Shown in pieces: positions 20,326-27,770 of a DNA stretch of 34,869 nucleotides. The translations under genes were made by a program, and so were the position numbers. The stretch spans positions 1 through 34,869 of IMG/VR virus record IMGVR_UViG_3300035703_000259. The stretch is one strand, 5' to 3'. Numbering within the stretch: position 1 is the stretch's first letter; each line of letters starts with the position of its first letter. Origin of the DNA: a virus. The notes under the pieces were generated by a model, which saw only the letters and a list, made by a program, of their open reading frames with translations, made no database searches and was not told the DNA's origin.

Positions 20326-21189
20326 TTAGAAAATCCCAAGTTTCTTGAGGCTGCCAAGAATGCCAGTTACATCGCTAGCTGCGCCAAGGAAGCCCTGACC
20401 CGGTGCAGTGGTCGTCTGCGTCGTTGATGTCGTTGCAGGAACGCCAGAAATACCCGACTGGAAGATTTTAAGCTGCTCAGCCGGGTAGCCGCGCTGTTCG
20501 AGGAAGTCCTTATACGCAAGGTCAAGGTTCTGCTGAGCCATGCCGCGCTGTGCCTGACCTGCACCGGCAAGCATCTGCTGACGGGCCTGCTCCTGCGAAA
20601 TTGCCTGATTGCCAAAGCCTGCCAACTGAGACGCGCCAGCAAGCTGCTGCGTTGGCAAATTCGTCGCCATTCCAGCAGCCTGACTGTAACCCTGATTGTA
20701 AAGGTTCGCTAACGTCTGTGCGGTGTTTAAATCCTGCTCGCCAGCAATCTGCGCTTCATATACGCCGCGACGCTCATTGCCGAATGCGCGAGACTGAGCC
20801 AACTGAGCCTTCGTCGCTGCATCACGCTCTGCGCGAGACTGAGCAAGGCGGCGCATCGTCGCATCTACCACGTTTTCCTGATACGGAGACATGAAGCCTT
20901 GAACGTCGGTCTGGAACTGCGCGGGAGAGTAGCCAGCGGCGCGCTGTGCGGCCTGTGTGGCCTCTTCAAGCTGTGGAGCGCCAACGCGATTGGTTGCAGC
21001 CTGTTCGGCCATCTGGAAGGCTTGCTGCTCCTGTGGGCGGAACTCAGCAATGCGCGGGCCACCGTATGCCTGATAAGGGATCGACGAGACCTGCTGTGCC
21101 GCCTGAAAGTTGCGGGTCAGCAAATCCTGCACAAATGGGTTTAGCTGCTGCGTTGTCTGCTGTGTCGCAGTCTGACCGCCCTTAGACAT
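20326..21189 (-). CDS. Probable internal virion protein, Ala/Gln-rich (287 aa)
   Basis: The start MSKGGQTATQQTTQQLNPFV at 21189 has AAGGAG upstream; a longer opening (21231) lacks support. The middle contains FMSPYQENVVDATMRRLAQS and ERDAATKAQLAQSRAFGNER. I recall such a segment in proteins of podoviral DNA-injection blocks. The whole is amphipathic and helical; the C-terminus GFLGAASDVTGILGSLKKLG is hydrophobic and could insert in a membrane. Ejection function is inferred. Confidence 0.75.
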   Translation of the reverse strand: MSKGGQTATQQTTQQLNPFVQDLLTRNFQAAQQVSSIPYQAYGGPRIAEFRPQEQQAFQMAEQAATNRVGAPQLEEATQAAQRAAGYSPAQFQTDVQGFMSPYQENVVDATMRRLAQSRAERDAATKAQLAQSRAFGNERRGVYEAQIAGEQDLNTAQTLANLYNQGYSQAAGMATNLPTQQLAGASQLAGFGNQAISQEQARQQMLAGAGQAQRGMAQQNLDLAYKDFLEQRGYPAEQLKIFQSGISGVPATTSTTQTTTAPGQGFLGAASDVTGILGSLKKLGIF

Positions 21190-21191
21190 AC

Positions 21192-21551
21192 TTAAAGCTC
21201 CTTGGCGATGGTGGTGCAAACCTCTTGCCACCCGTCGCCTTTGAAAATCTTAACCCAACCCCGTCTACCAGATATTGACATGGAATTACAGCCTATAGTG
21301 ATGGCAAATGCTCGCACAGAACGCTCCATTTCCAGCAATTCATCCAGATCACCCCCAGCAAGGAAAATGTGCATCACCTTCTTGCCCGGAAAGATTTGTA
21401 TTTCAGTCACAACAGCCGATTTCTCACCCGGCCATAGCTGAAAGTTCCCAGTGACAATCCCATCCCAGATGTCGCGGATGTTGTGTGTCCCCTTCGTATA
21501 TTCCAGTGCCGCTTTAATGTACGGCTGGCAGCGCATAAACTCTTCGACCAT
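21192..21551 (-). CDS. Conserved phage protein, GNAT-like (119 aa)
   Basis: The sequence MRCQPYIKAALEYTKGTHNI, FQLWPGEKSAVVTEIQIFPG, KKVMHIFLAGGDLDELLEME, then AFAITIGCNSMSISGRRGW has the order of strands and helices of a small acetyltransferase-like fold. It belongs to a widespread family in podovirus tail/ejection blocks. Catalytic activity is unclear. It is coupled by TAATG to the 370-aa gene. The position suggests a structural or assembly role like other small proteins in that block. Confidence 0.65.
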   Translation of the reverse strand: MVEEFMRCQPYIKAALEYTKGTHNIRDIWDGIVTGNFQLWPGEKSAVVTEIQIFPGKKVMHIFLAGGDLDELLEMERSVRAFAITIGCNSMSISGRRGWVKIFKGDGWQEVCTTIAKEL

Positions 21552-22663
21552 TACTGCTGGACCTGCGTCACTGCGACATGGGCCGTCGGTGCGGATGGAG
21601 CGAAAGCCGTTGCCGCCACGTTCGTCGGCTGCAAGCCTGTGTCGTCAACCGCCCAGAACAATTCGACGTAATCGTTTGCGCCCAGTGAAACGAAGTCGTT
21701 GATGGAGAGGACGGAATAGCCGCCACTGTCCTTCAATGAGCCGACAGCCGTGCTTGAGCCGATATTAGTCGTGCCGTTTTTCTTGAGCCACATCCAAGCA
21801 GACTTGGCGTTTGAGTTGCCTGCGGAGAACTGGATGCGGGCAGCGAAGTTATAGAGACCGCTGTGTGCTACAGTCAGGCGCGTTGTCGGACTTCCGGCCA
21901 ACGTGATACCCTCTGTGATGACGGTTGTGTCCCACGCCAGCGCATAGGCTGTGCTGGCTGCCGCCGGTGTGATCGTCGCGTTCTTGGTGAACTGGCCGAA
22001 ATAATATTGCTGCTCAATAGCTGGGCGGACGAAAATCTCACCGTCGCTTGTGCCGACTTTCAGAACAGCGGCGACCGGCACAACGTTATCGGGTGCTGTC
22101 GGCTTGACGTTTGTAAACGCACCCGCTGTTGTCGGAGATGCGTAGAGAATGTCACCGACGCTAAAGCCACTCGTATTGATGCCGCGAACGTGACCAAATG
22201 TGGTGCAATAGCCAACCTGCCCGCTGTCGGGAAGCTCATGGGTCATGACGCCAAGAATGTAGAGCGTCGGCGTTGCGCCATTGGCGAGATATTTCGTCAC
22301 AGAAAGGACGTTGTTTGCGCCCACGCCTGAAAAGCCAACTACCGATCCGTTAGCTATCACCGATCCCGTCATATTCTCAACGCGGGCGTATGTCTCCTGA
22401 CCGATCTGCTGAGTGACATCGTACTCCATGCCGAGGTCAAGCGTCCCGTCAATCGTATTCCATGACAGGCTTCCGGTGGACGGGGTGTGCGTGTCAGTTG
22501 TGATGAACGATGTATCGGAGACAATCAGCTTTGCTGGCTGGTAGACGCCAACATCTTGGCCTTTGGTGTACGCGCTGTTGGCGTTGAGTTCGATCAGCCG
22601 GTTACGCTGTGCCTCATAGGCTTGGCTGTATTGAAGCGGTGCTGGCGGTAGCTTCAGGCTCAT
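21551..22663 (-). CDS. Tail spike/fibre-like protein with C-terminal beta domain (370 aa)
   Basis: The N-terminus (MSLKLPPAPLQYSQAYEAQR then NRLIELNANSAYTKGQD) looks like a particle-binding helix. The centre is beta-rich (SLSWNTIDGTLDLGMEYDVT, ARVENMTGSVIANGSVVGFS). The last 130 residues (TRLTVAHSGLYNFAARIQFS then KSAWMWLKKNGTTN) resemble a C1q/TNF-like jelly roll used by phage tail or capsid decoration proteins. It could be a second receptor-binding or decoration protein. The gene overlaps the tail-hub gene as ATGA. Confidence in the fold is moderate. Confidence 0.7.
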   Translation of the reverse strand: MSLKLPPAPLQYSQAYEAQRNRLIELNANSAYTKGQDVGVYQPAKLIVSDTSFITTDTHTPSTGSLSWNTIDGTLDLGMEYDVTQQIGQETYARVENMTGSVIANGSVVGFSGVGANNVLSVTKYLANGATPTLYILGVMTHELPDSGQVGYCTTFGHVRGINTSGFSVGDILYASPTTAGAFTNVKPTAPDNVVPVAAVLKVGTSDGEIFVRPAIEQQYYFGQFTKNATITPAAASTAYALAWDTTVITEGITLAGSPTTRLTVAHSGLYNFAARIQFSAGNSNAKSAWMWLKKNGTTNIGSSTAVGSLKDSGGYSVLSINDFVSLGANDYVELFWAVDDTGLQPTNVAATAFAPSAPTAHVAVTQVQQ

Positions 22664-24147
22664 CTACGCCCACCCTGAATGGCATTAAACCGCATAATCC
22701 CTACTCGCCAGTCGACATCACGTGCGCCATCAACGCGGACATTGATCTGGCGTCCATTAAATCGAATGGATGTCGGGTTTTCCAGCGTATATGGCCCGTA
22801 TGATACCTCATCCCCATTGGGATAGTATTTCTTAACGAATGTCGCCGTCACATCGCCTTGTGTTTTCTCGTCTGGGATCAGCTCATTGACGTGCATAATT
22901 CGGTCGCCTTGCCCAATCTGGAAAGGCCCGCTTTCTGCGTATACGTCACCACCGCCCGGACGGTAGAAGGCGACTTCGTGGTCATAGACGTAGCCATCGG
23001 AAGCCCACATCATTGGGTAATTGAAGACGGTCTTATCGATGCCGCACGTCCGAGCCATCTGCCCAATTGACCAATGATTTTCTTGGTAGTTCCACGTGAC
23101 ATACCTATCATTTTCAATCGACGAAGAAGACGGATAGAACCACCAAATCTCGCCAAATTCTGTGTTTGGCACACAGACAATTTTAGACCGCTGAGCTCCG
23201 TTTAGATCGGAAAAGACATAATCCTCCACGTCAGACGGAAGTGGCTTCACATACCCATCGTAAATGAAGAAGCCGCGGTTGCCCATCCAAACGCTCATGT
23301 TATCAAGAACCGCTATGGCTTGGCGGGAGATGATGCCGCAGTTACGGCCAGCAGTCTCAAACTGGTAGGTAAACGGCAGGCCGACATAGCTTGCAACGTG
23401 CGCGTCAATGTCCGTCAGCACCAAGACCTGACCACGTACACGACGAGCGCACATGATTTTTCCGGGTGTTGTTAGGATAAAGCTGCCAGCCTGATTGGTA
23501 GATGAGGCCGTCCAAACGGTATTATCCTCTAGGTCACACCATGCGACTTTACGCGGGTTTCCACCGGCACCAAGCGCGAAGATAGAACGCTCATCAGTTA
23601 CCGTAAGGCCGACACAGCCAGTCGGGGAGTTTGTGATCTGCGCGGCTACCGTTACCGGCGATACATCATCAAGCTGCCATTCGTACAATTTTCCGTCAGA
23701 CGTGGCGCAGGCGACAAGATACTCTCCCCACGTATCAAGGCTCCATGTTGCCGCTTCAATAATTGGGCTAATGTCTGGCCGTGGAGTACCATAAGCATAG
23801 CTTCCGTACGTGAGATAGCCGTAGCCGGTAAAATCATTGCCATCTGCTGGGCCCGGAACAAAACCAACTGGGGTAATATCAACAAGCGCACCAGCAGCAG
23901 TCATGCTATAGAGTTTTGTGTTGGTCCCTACGCCAAGGCGGCGCGTTCCGTCATTAGAGCGCCATGCCAAAGTGGTGCGCGGGAAGCCATTAGTGGCTGC
24001 GTTATTACGAACGCGCCAGCCACCGACAGGCCGCATTGTGCCATTGTGCCAGCGCACAAGATTGGCATCATACCACCGCCCAGAAGCCTGAAGTTCAGTG
24101 CCGTTGCGATAAACGCCCGGAGGAATATTGAGCGGGATCAGCGTCAT
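22660..24147 (-). CDS. Tail hub/nozzle protein, gp10-like (495 aa)
   Basis: The start MTLIPLNIPPGVYRNGTELQ, with SGRWYDANLVRWHNGTMRPV following, is the hallmark of podoviral head-completion/tail-nozzle proteins like P22 gp10 (DNA stabilisation). These form the hexameric short tail tube. Repeated short motifs (WGEYLVACATSDGKLYEW, VLTDIDAHVASYVGLPFTY, GNRGFFIYDGYVKPLPSDV) suggest a beta-propeller. Length matches the family (about 470-500 aa). It sits between DUF6378 and the fibre-like gene. Confidence 0.83.
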   Translation of the reverse strand: MTLIPLNIPPGVYRNGTELQASGRWYDANLVRWHNGTMRPVGGWRVRNNAATNGFPRTTLAWRSNDGTRRLGVGTNTKLYSMTAAGALVDITPVGFVPGPADGNDFTGYGYLTYGSYAYGTPRPDISPIIEAATWSLDTWGEYLVACATSDGKLYEWQLDDVSPVTVAAQITNSPTGCVGLTVTDERSIFALGAGGNPRKVAWCDLEDNTVWTASSTNQAGSFILTTPGKIMCARRVRGQVLVLTDIDAHVASYVGLPFTYQFETAGRNCGIISRQAIAVLDNMSVWMGNRGFFIYDGYVKPLPSDVEDYVFSDLNGAQRSKIVCVPNTEFGEIWWFYPSSSSIENDRYVTWNYQENHWSIGQMARTCGIDKTVFNYPMMWASDGYVYDHEVAFYRPGGGDVYAESGPFQIGQGDRIMHVNELIPDEKTQGDVTATFVKKYYPNGDEVSYGPYTLENPTSIRFNGRQINVRVDGARDVDWRVGIMRFNAIQGGRR

Positions 24148-24149
24148 AG

Positions 24150-24479
24150 TTACTCTTCATCATCATGACTGAACGTAAACACCACCTCTATATCATCATT
24201 ATCTGAATTTTGCCATGACTCCGCCATGAGCGCAGCATACGCAATTGTGTCTTCCGAGCTATCTTGATGCCAACCCTCAGAATGCTGCTGCCGAGCTAGT
24301 TTTAGCAGCATCATAAACAGCCAGCCGTCTTGTTCGCTCAGAATGTTGCCAGTCAAAACATTGAAAGCCGCAACCGTTCGGCCCATGCTCCGCTCGCCTT
24401 CTGGGCTGTCGTATTCCTGCCCACGTTCGAGCATCAAATCAGCGGCGCGCTCAAGAAACTCAATTGCCGAAATGGTCAT
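24150..24479 (-). CDS. DUF6378 family protein (109 aa)
   Basis: The signature AADLMLERGQEYDSPEGERS with MGRTVAAFNVLTG and EQDGWLFMMLLKLARQ then DTIAYAALMAES is that of DUF6378, known from phages. It resembles MazG-like helical proteins in layout, but function is not established. The ATG at 24479 (GAAG upstream) gives a 20-base overlap with the phosphoesterase gene; a frame from 24569 would lie wholly inside that gene and is rejected. Confidence 0.82.
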   Translation of the reverse strand: MTISAIEFLERAADLMLERGQEYDSPEGERSMGRTVAAFNVLTGNILSEQDGWLFMMLLKLARQQHSEGWHQDSSEDTIAYAALMAESWQNSDNDDIEVVFTFSHDDEE

Positions 24480-25455
24480 CTTCACTGCCTCCGTCGAATA
24501 CACATTCGCCTCTGAAATATGCCTTTTCATTGATAACCTCACACAACTCAGGAGGAAGCAGCATCCCATCCTTGAACGTCAGCACTGCAAAGCCAGACGT
24601 ATGCGGAGACGGGTTGTTTTCAGCATAGTCAAACTGCGGGCCATGCGGATTGGAAAGAGTGCCTGTGTCGACACCATAGCGGCGGCCATTATAATCAGCC
24701 CAAGGCGTCACAGCGAGGCGATGCAGATGCCCGGTCACGATGCTACGGCCCGATTTAAGCGTGTTGTTATATGTGGCATGGATGCCGTTGTGATAGCGAT
24801 GCTTTACCATCACATTTTCGTTGATCATCGTCGACCATGTGAAGTCCCAGCGGCTAAACTTCTCTTCAAGCCGCTGCACTACACCATCATATTCTGATGC
24901 GTTGACGCATAAGGCGCGGTCAAATCGGGCATCGTGGTTGCCGACGTTCCAAATCTTGACACAGCCCTTGGGGAGACGCTGTTCAATCTCATCAAGTCGG
25001 TCTTGGCAGGCTTCCAGCTCTTCCTTTACGGTGGGCAGCTCAGCCCAGCCCAGAGGCGCATGACGGCTAACACGTGCGCCATCAAACAAGTCGCCATTGG
25101 CAAATATCGTGCGGGGCTTCAAATCCTCAATCAGCAGCAGCAGAGCCTCATTGGCCGTCGTCCGCACCTGATCGGGCCACCAGTGCGCGTCAGAAAATGC
25201 AATGACAGTGCCTGTGTCGATGCTGAGGTCAATTTGTCGCTTGTAAGCGCGGCCAGCGTCGTCAGAGGCCCACTTGGTCGGCTTGCCATCTGACGGAACG
25301 CTCTTGAGAATGATCCCGCGCTGCGCTAATCTCTCCCGACGGGAATAGACGCCACGCTCTTTGATGCCAAGGATGGCCGCGACCTTGATTGGGCTGCCCT
25401 TGCCGCGCTCCCATGCTGCTATAAACTCTTCGTCTGTGAATGTTGCTGCTGGCAC
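24460..25455 (-). CDS. Calcineurin-like metallophosphoesterase with N-terminal HTH (331 aa, GTG start)
   Basis: The metal-binding motifs of the family are present in order: SDAH at 88-91, NGDLFDG at 120-126, GNHD at 172-175, GHLH at 242-245. Residues 5-47 (FTDEEFIAAWERGKGSPIKV then AAILGIKERGVYSRRERL) look like an HTH segment. Substrate is not predictable; DNA, RNA or nucleotides are possible. The GTG is preceded by AAGGGAG. Together with DUF6378 it forms a two-gene island between the lysis cassette and tail genes, not needed for either. Confidence 0.9.
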   Translation of the reverse strand: MPAATFTDEEFIAAWERGKGSPIKVAAILGIKERGVYSRRERLAQRGIILKSVPSDGKPTKWASDDAGRAYKRQIDLSIDTGTVIAFSDAHWWPDQVRTTANEALLLLIEDLKPRTIFANGDLFDGARVSRHAPLGWAELPTVKEELEACQDRLDEIEQRLPKGCVKIWNVGNHDARFDRALCVNASEYDGVVQRLEEKFSRWDFTWSTMINENVMVKHRYHNGIHATYNNTLKSGRSIVTGHLHRLAVTPWADYNGRRYGVDTGTLSNPHGPQFDYAENNPSPHTSGFAVLTFKDGMLLPPELCEVINEKAYFRGECVFDGGSEDDHFGN

Positions 25456-25468
25456 AATGTAATCTCCC

Positions 25469-25741
25469 TTACTTGGCTTCCAAAGCCTTCACCCATGCTT
25501 CGACTGTCAAGCGGTGCTTGACGCTGCAATCAGTATATCGCGCAATGATGTCACTTTCCCAGACAGCGCGATCAGGGTCAGTCAGAACTGCCGGTGGCGC
25601 TGGAAGCAGCGGGCAATTCGACGCTAGGTTTGCCGGTAGCTGCGGCATTGGCGTCACGGACACTGCCTTCGAGCAACCCGCTAATGCCATCAGGAGGAGT
25701 GCAATCAGCAGGCACAGCAGGAGCCGTTTTGTATATTTCAC
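25469..25741 (-). CDS. Rz1-like outer-membrane spanin (90 aa, GTG start; earlier ATG possible)
   Basis: The frame lies within and beyond the Rz gene in another register, the classical Rz/Rz1 arrangement. After a basic start (MKYTKRLL) comes a signal sequence LLCLLIALLLMALAGC with lipobox LAGC, giving a lipoprotein with Cys23. The mature part is Pro-rich (PQLPANLASNCPLLPAPPAV), as in other Rz1 proteins. An ATG at 25813 would add an atypical N-terminus of 24 residues; the GTG is preferred on signal-peptide grounds. Confidence 0.8.
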   Translation of the reverse strand: MKYTKRLLLCLLIALLLMALAGCSKAVSVTPMPQLPANLASNCPLLPAPPAVLTDPDRAVWESDIIARYTDCSVKHRLTVEAWVKALEAK

Positions 25742-25973
25742 GAATAGTGTTGGTGCGTTCGGTTGCCACGACATTGGCTTGATCCCGCTCGATTTCGTAA
25801 ATTTGCGAAACATCGTCTACCGCCTTTTGCATTTCGGCCCGTTGCTTTTCAGCCTTTTCCAGAGCCTTTGAATATGCCGCGTCACACTGCCAGTCACGGA
25901 CTTTGTAACCGGCGGCTACGCCAATAACAAGAGTGCCTGCCGCCACATAGACCATCAACGGATTTGGGATCAT
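25578..25973 (-). CDS. Rz-like inner-membrane spanin (131 aa)
   Basis: MIPNPLMVYVAAGTLVIGVA begins a single N-terminal membrane segment. A periplasmic coiled coil (AYSKALEKAEKQRAEMQKAV, DDVSQIYEIERDQANVV) follows, and the C-terminus is Pro/Ala/Ser-rich. The ATG at 25973 overlaps the endolysin stop as ATGA; a GTG two codons earlier is possible. With Rz1 it would fuse inner and outer membranes in the final step of lysis, which implies a Gram-negative host. Confidence 0.83.
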   Translation of the reverse strand: MIPNPLMVYVAAGTLVIGVAAGYKVRDWQCDAAYSKALEKAEKQRAEMQKAVDDVSQIYEIERDQANVVATERTNTIREIYKTAPAVPADCTPPDGISGLLEGSVRDANAAATGKPSVELPAASSATGSSD

Positions 25974-26581
25974 GCCCACGTCCGATACTTTTTGGTCTTG
26001 GCGCGGCGGTCGTCGATCCCGTGGAGACCACCATTCACCCGTCTTGTGAGTGCGACAATAGCAGCTTCGTTCACACCTTTATCGCAGATGCCCCACAGCT
26101 TGTTGCGGTCAAAGAACCACAGCGCGCTTTCAAAGGCGAGTTCGGTCGCAACAATATCTGGGTTGTCCATGATGTCAGGGCGGCGAACGTAATCAGCAAA
26201 CGCTTGATAGTTGTTCTTGCCGGTAAGCTGAAGCGCCCCGCGTCCACGAAACTTCCACCCGTCGCCGCTGCTCTCAGGCCCATTGCCCATGCGATTGGCG
26301 TAGACGCGGTTGGCTATCCTCTGCGGCTGGCGCGCATACATTTGTGCTGAGAGGCCAGCCGGGAAATACTTACCAAACGTGCTGCGAAGCCCTTTGGCGC
26401 TGTAGTTGAGGTTCTCCGAGAACGTCTTGAAGTTGCCGCTTTCGTGCGCCGTTTGAGCAAAAAAATGCGCAGCGCGATTTGGTGATAGCTTATAGTAAGC
26501 CGCAGCGCGCTTGAAAGTTCCCGGGCCAAACGCACCATCAGCCGTTGCTCCAATCTTCTTTTGCAGGTTAATCAGGCTCAT
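25970..26581 (-). CDS. GH19-like endolysin (203 aa)
   Basis: The enzyme should hydrolyse the glycan strands of peptidoglycan. The N-terminal LQKKIGATADGAFGPGTFKR resembles a reduced peptidoglycan-binding motif. The catalytic region has AQTAHESGNF with Glu47 and FSENLNYSAKGL with Glu56. The typical GDGWKFRGRGALQLTGKNN segment lies at about 105-123, and ALTRRVNGGLHGIDDR follows near the end. No signal peptide is visible, so it depends on a holin for export. ATG overlaps the upstream stop as ATGA; an earlier start at 26602 is not needed. Confidence 0.92.
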   Translation of the reverse strand: MSLINLQKKIGATADGAFGPGTFKRAAAYYKLSPNRAAHFFAQTAHESGNFKTFSENLNYSAKGLRSTFGKYFPAGLSAQMYARQPQRIANRVYANRMGNGPESSGDGWKFRGRGALQLTGKNNYQAFADYVRRPDIMDNPDIVATELAFESALWFFDRNKLWGICDKGVNEAAIVALTRRVNGGLHGIDDRRAKTKKYRTWA

Positions 26582-26742
26582 TTGTCCTGCCCCTTGTTCC
26601 AAAGCTCAAAGAGCGTCTTGATCTTTTCCTCAACCACAGCGAGGCGCACGTCCATCTTGGCGAGGATGATGACCAGCGTGATGAAGGCAAGAACCAGCGG
26701 CCAGAGTTGCCCGATCAGTTCAACGGTGGAGAGATCACCCAT
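26578..26742 (-). CDS. Small membrane protein, holin candidate (54 aa)
   Basis: MGDLSTVELIGQLWPLVLAF and the following ITLVIILAKM form one membrane segment. An amphipathic helix RLAVVEEKIKTLFELWNKGQ follows. It directly precedes the endolysin (ATGA overlap), the classical holin position. The layout (membrane segment then RLA-(V/I)-E-K coiled coil) is shared with the 72-aa protein of the same cassette, suggesting a duplicated origin. Confidence 0.72.
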   Translation of the reverse strand: MGDLSTVELIGQLWPLVLAFITLVIILAKMDVRLAVVEEKIKTLFELWNKGQDK

Positions 26743-26744
26743 CG

Positions 26745-27260
26745 TTATGCTACCGGATTACGCCAGTCGGGAAAGTCGTCCTCATCGACCACGCCATCGC
26801 CATTGGCGTCATAGCGCAGGTCGTTGCGGTACTTCTCCCAAGGAGCCATGTCGTCTTCGTCGTCGTCTAAATCTTCAACTTCGACAGCAGGTTCCGCCAC
26901 GACTGCGGCAGGCGCGACAACAGTAGCTTCAGGTTTTGGGGCGTCAGGTGGGGGTAGATCGCCGCCCACAATTGGATCAGTCGGTTCATTTGAAGTATCC
27001 TTGTCACGGGCATTGGCGTTGAGGCTAAGGCCACCGAGCAGACCGACGAACGCACCGACGATAGTCTGGAACGCTGGGTTAATCGTCTCAAGAATAGCTG
27101 TGCTATCCACTAGTTCATTTGGCACAAACAGCGCCACAGCCAAAGCCGCCACCACCACAAGGATGACAGCGGACAGGGTGATGATAGCCACGCGGATCAC
27201 AAACTCGACGGTATCGTTCACACCGTCCATCTTGCTTTCAAAGTCGTCTAGGAAGCTCAT
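26745..27260 (-). CDS. Membrane protein with acidic linker and EF-hand-like end (171 aa)
   Basis: Residues 20-50 (FVIRVAIITLSAVILVVVAA) are one strong membrane segment; a second hydrophobic stretch is FQTIVGAFVGLLGGLSL. A long Pro/Ala/Val linker follows with acidic LDDDEDDMA. The end contains DANGDGVVDEDDF, which fits an EF-hand/dockerin calcium-binding loop (D-x-N-x-D-x-x-x-D-x-x-D). It lies in the lysis cassette, so it is a holin or holin-partner candidate. The combination with a calcium loop is unusual. Confidence 0.75.
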   Translation of the reverse strand: MSFLDDFESKMDGVNDTVEFVIRVAIITLSAVILVVVAALAVALFVPNELVDSTAILETINPAFQTIVGAFVGLLGGLSLNANARDKDTSNEPTDPIVGGDLPPPDAPKPEATVVAPAAVVAEPAVEVEDLDDDEDDMAPWEKYRNDLRYDANGDGVVDEDDFPDWRNPVA

Positions 27261-27475
27261 CGGTCAGCCTTATTGTCTAGCTTGTCCTCAATCCGGCGGA
27301 GGTGCAGCATCACCTCGTCGAACTTCTTGTCAATGGCGTTGAACTTCTCATCACCAAAATCTAGCTTGGTTTCTAGAATTGCCAGCCGGTTGCTCAACTT
27401 CGTCCAGACGCCAATGATGGCAAAAACGCCAGCAATGAGCGTCATGATCGTGTCGAAGCCGAATGACATATCCAT
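27257..27475 (-). CDS. Small membrane protein with coiled coil, holin-like (72 aa)
   Basis: Residues 7-24 (FDTIMTLIAGVFAIIGVW) form a membrane segment; the rest is a charged coiled coil (RLAILETKLDFGDEKFNAID then VMLHLRRIEDKLDNKAD). It is the first of three membrane proteins in the lysis cassette. GTAGGAAAAGG about 14 bases upstream provides the ribosome site. The layout resembles XhlA-type lysis accessory proteins, but this is similarity of form only. Confidence 0.72.
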   Translation of the reverse strand: MDMSFGFDTIMTLIAGVFAIIGVWTKLSNRLAILETKLDFGDEKFNAIDKKFDEVMLHLRRIEDKLDNKADR

Positions 27476-27515
27476 TATGCTGCCGCCTTTTCCTACGGTT
27501 ATCCCAGTACGCTAA

Positions 27516-27767
27516 TTAAATTGCAGCAGGATCAACCCAGTCTGGATTGAGCTCCCACGAAGCGCCGTCGAACGCATACTTATTGCCTGCCCAATCGGCG
27601 GGGGCGGTGACGCCTTCGTAGACGACAGCGTTATCTGCGTTCAAGTCGGCCACGATGAACTTCGGAGGATCGCCAACAACGATATGGTCAGCGTTCAACG
27701 ACACGACCACATCGTCAGCAAGCAGATACTTTGATAGGCTGGTGGCGGTTTCGACAATGGTCTTCAT
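27516..27767 (-). CDS. Conserved phage protein after tail fibre gene (83 aa)
   Basis: The sequence MKTIVETATSLSKYLLADDV then VVSLNADHIVVGDPPKFIVA, NADNAVVYEGVTAPADWAGN and SWELNPDWVDP is typical of small proteins encoded right behind tail fibre genes in diverse phages. It may be a fibre tip or assembly protein. It starts three bases after the fibre stop. Function is inferred by position. Confidence 0.8.
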   Translation of the reverse strand: MKTIVETATSLSKYLLADDVVVSLNADHIVVGDPPKFIVADLNADNAVVYEGVTAPADWAGNKYAFDGASWELNPDWVDPAAI

Positions 27768-27770
27768 GGT

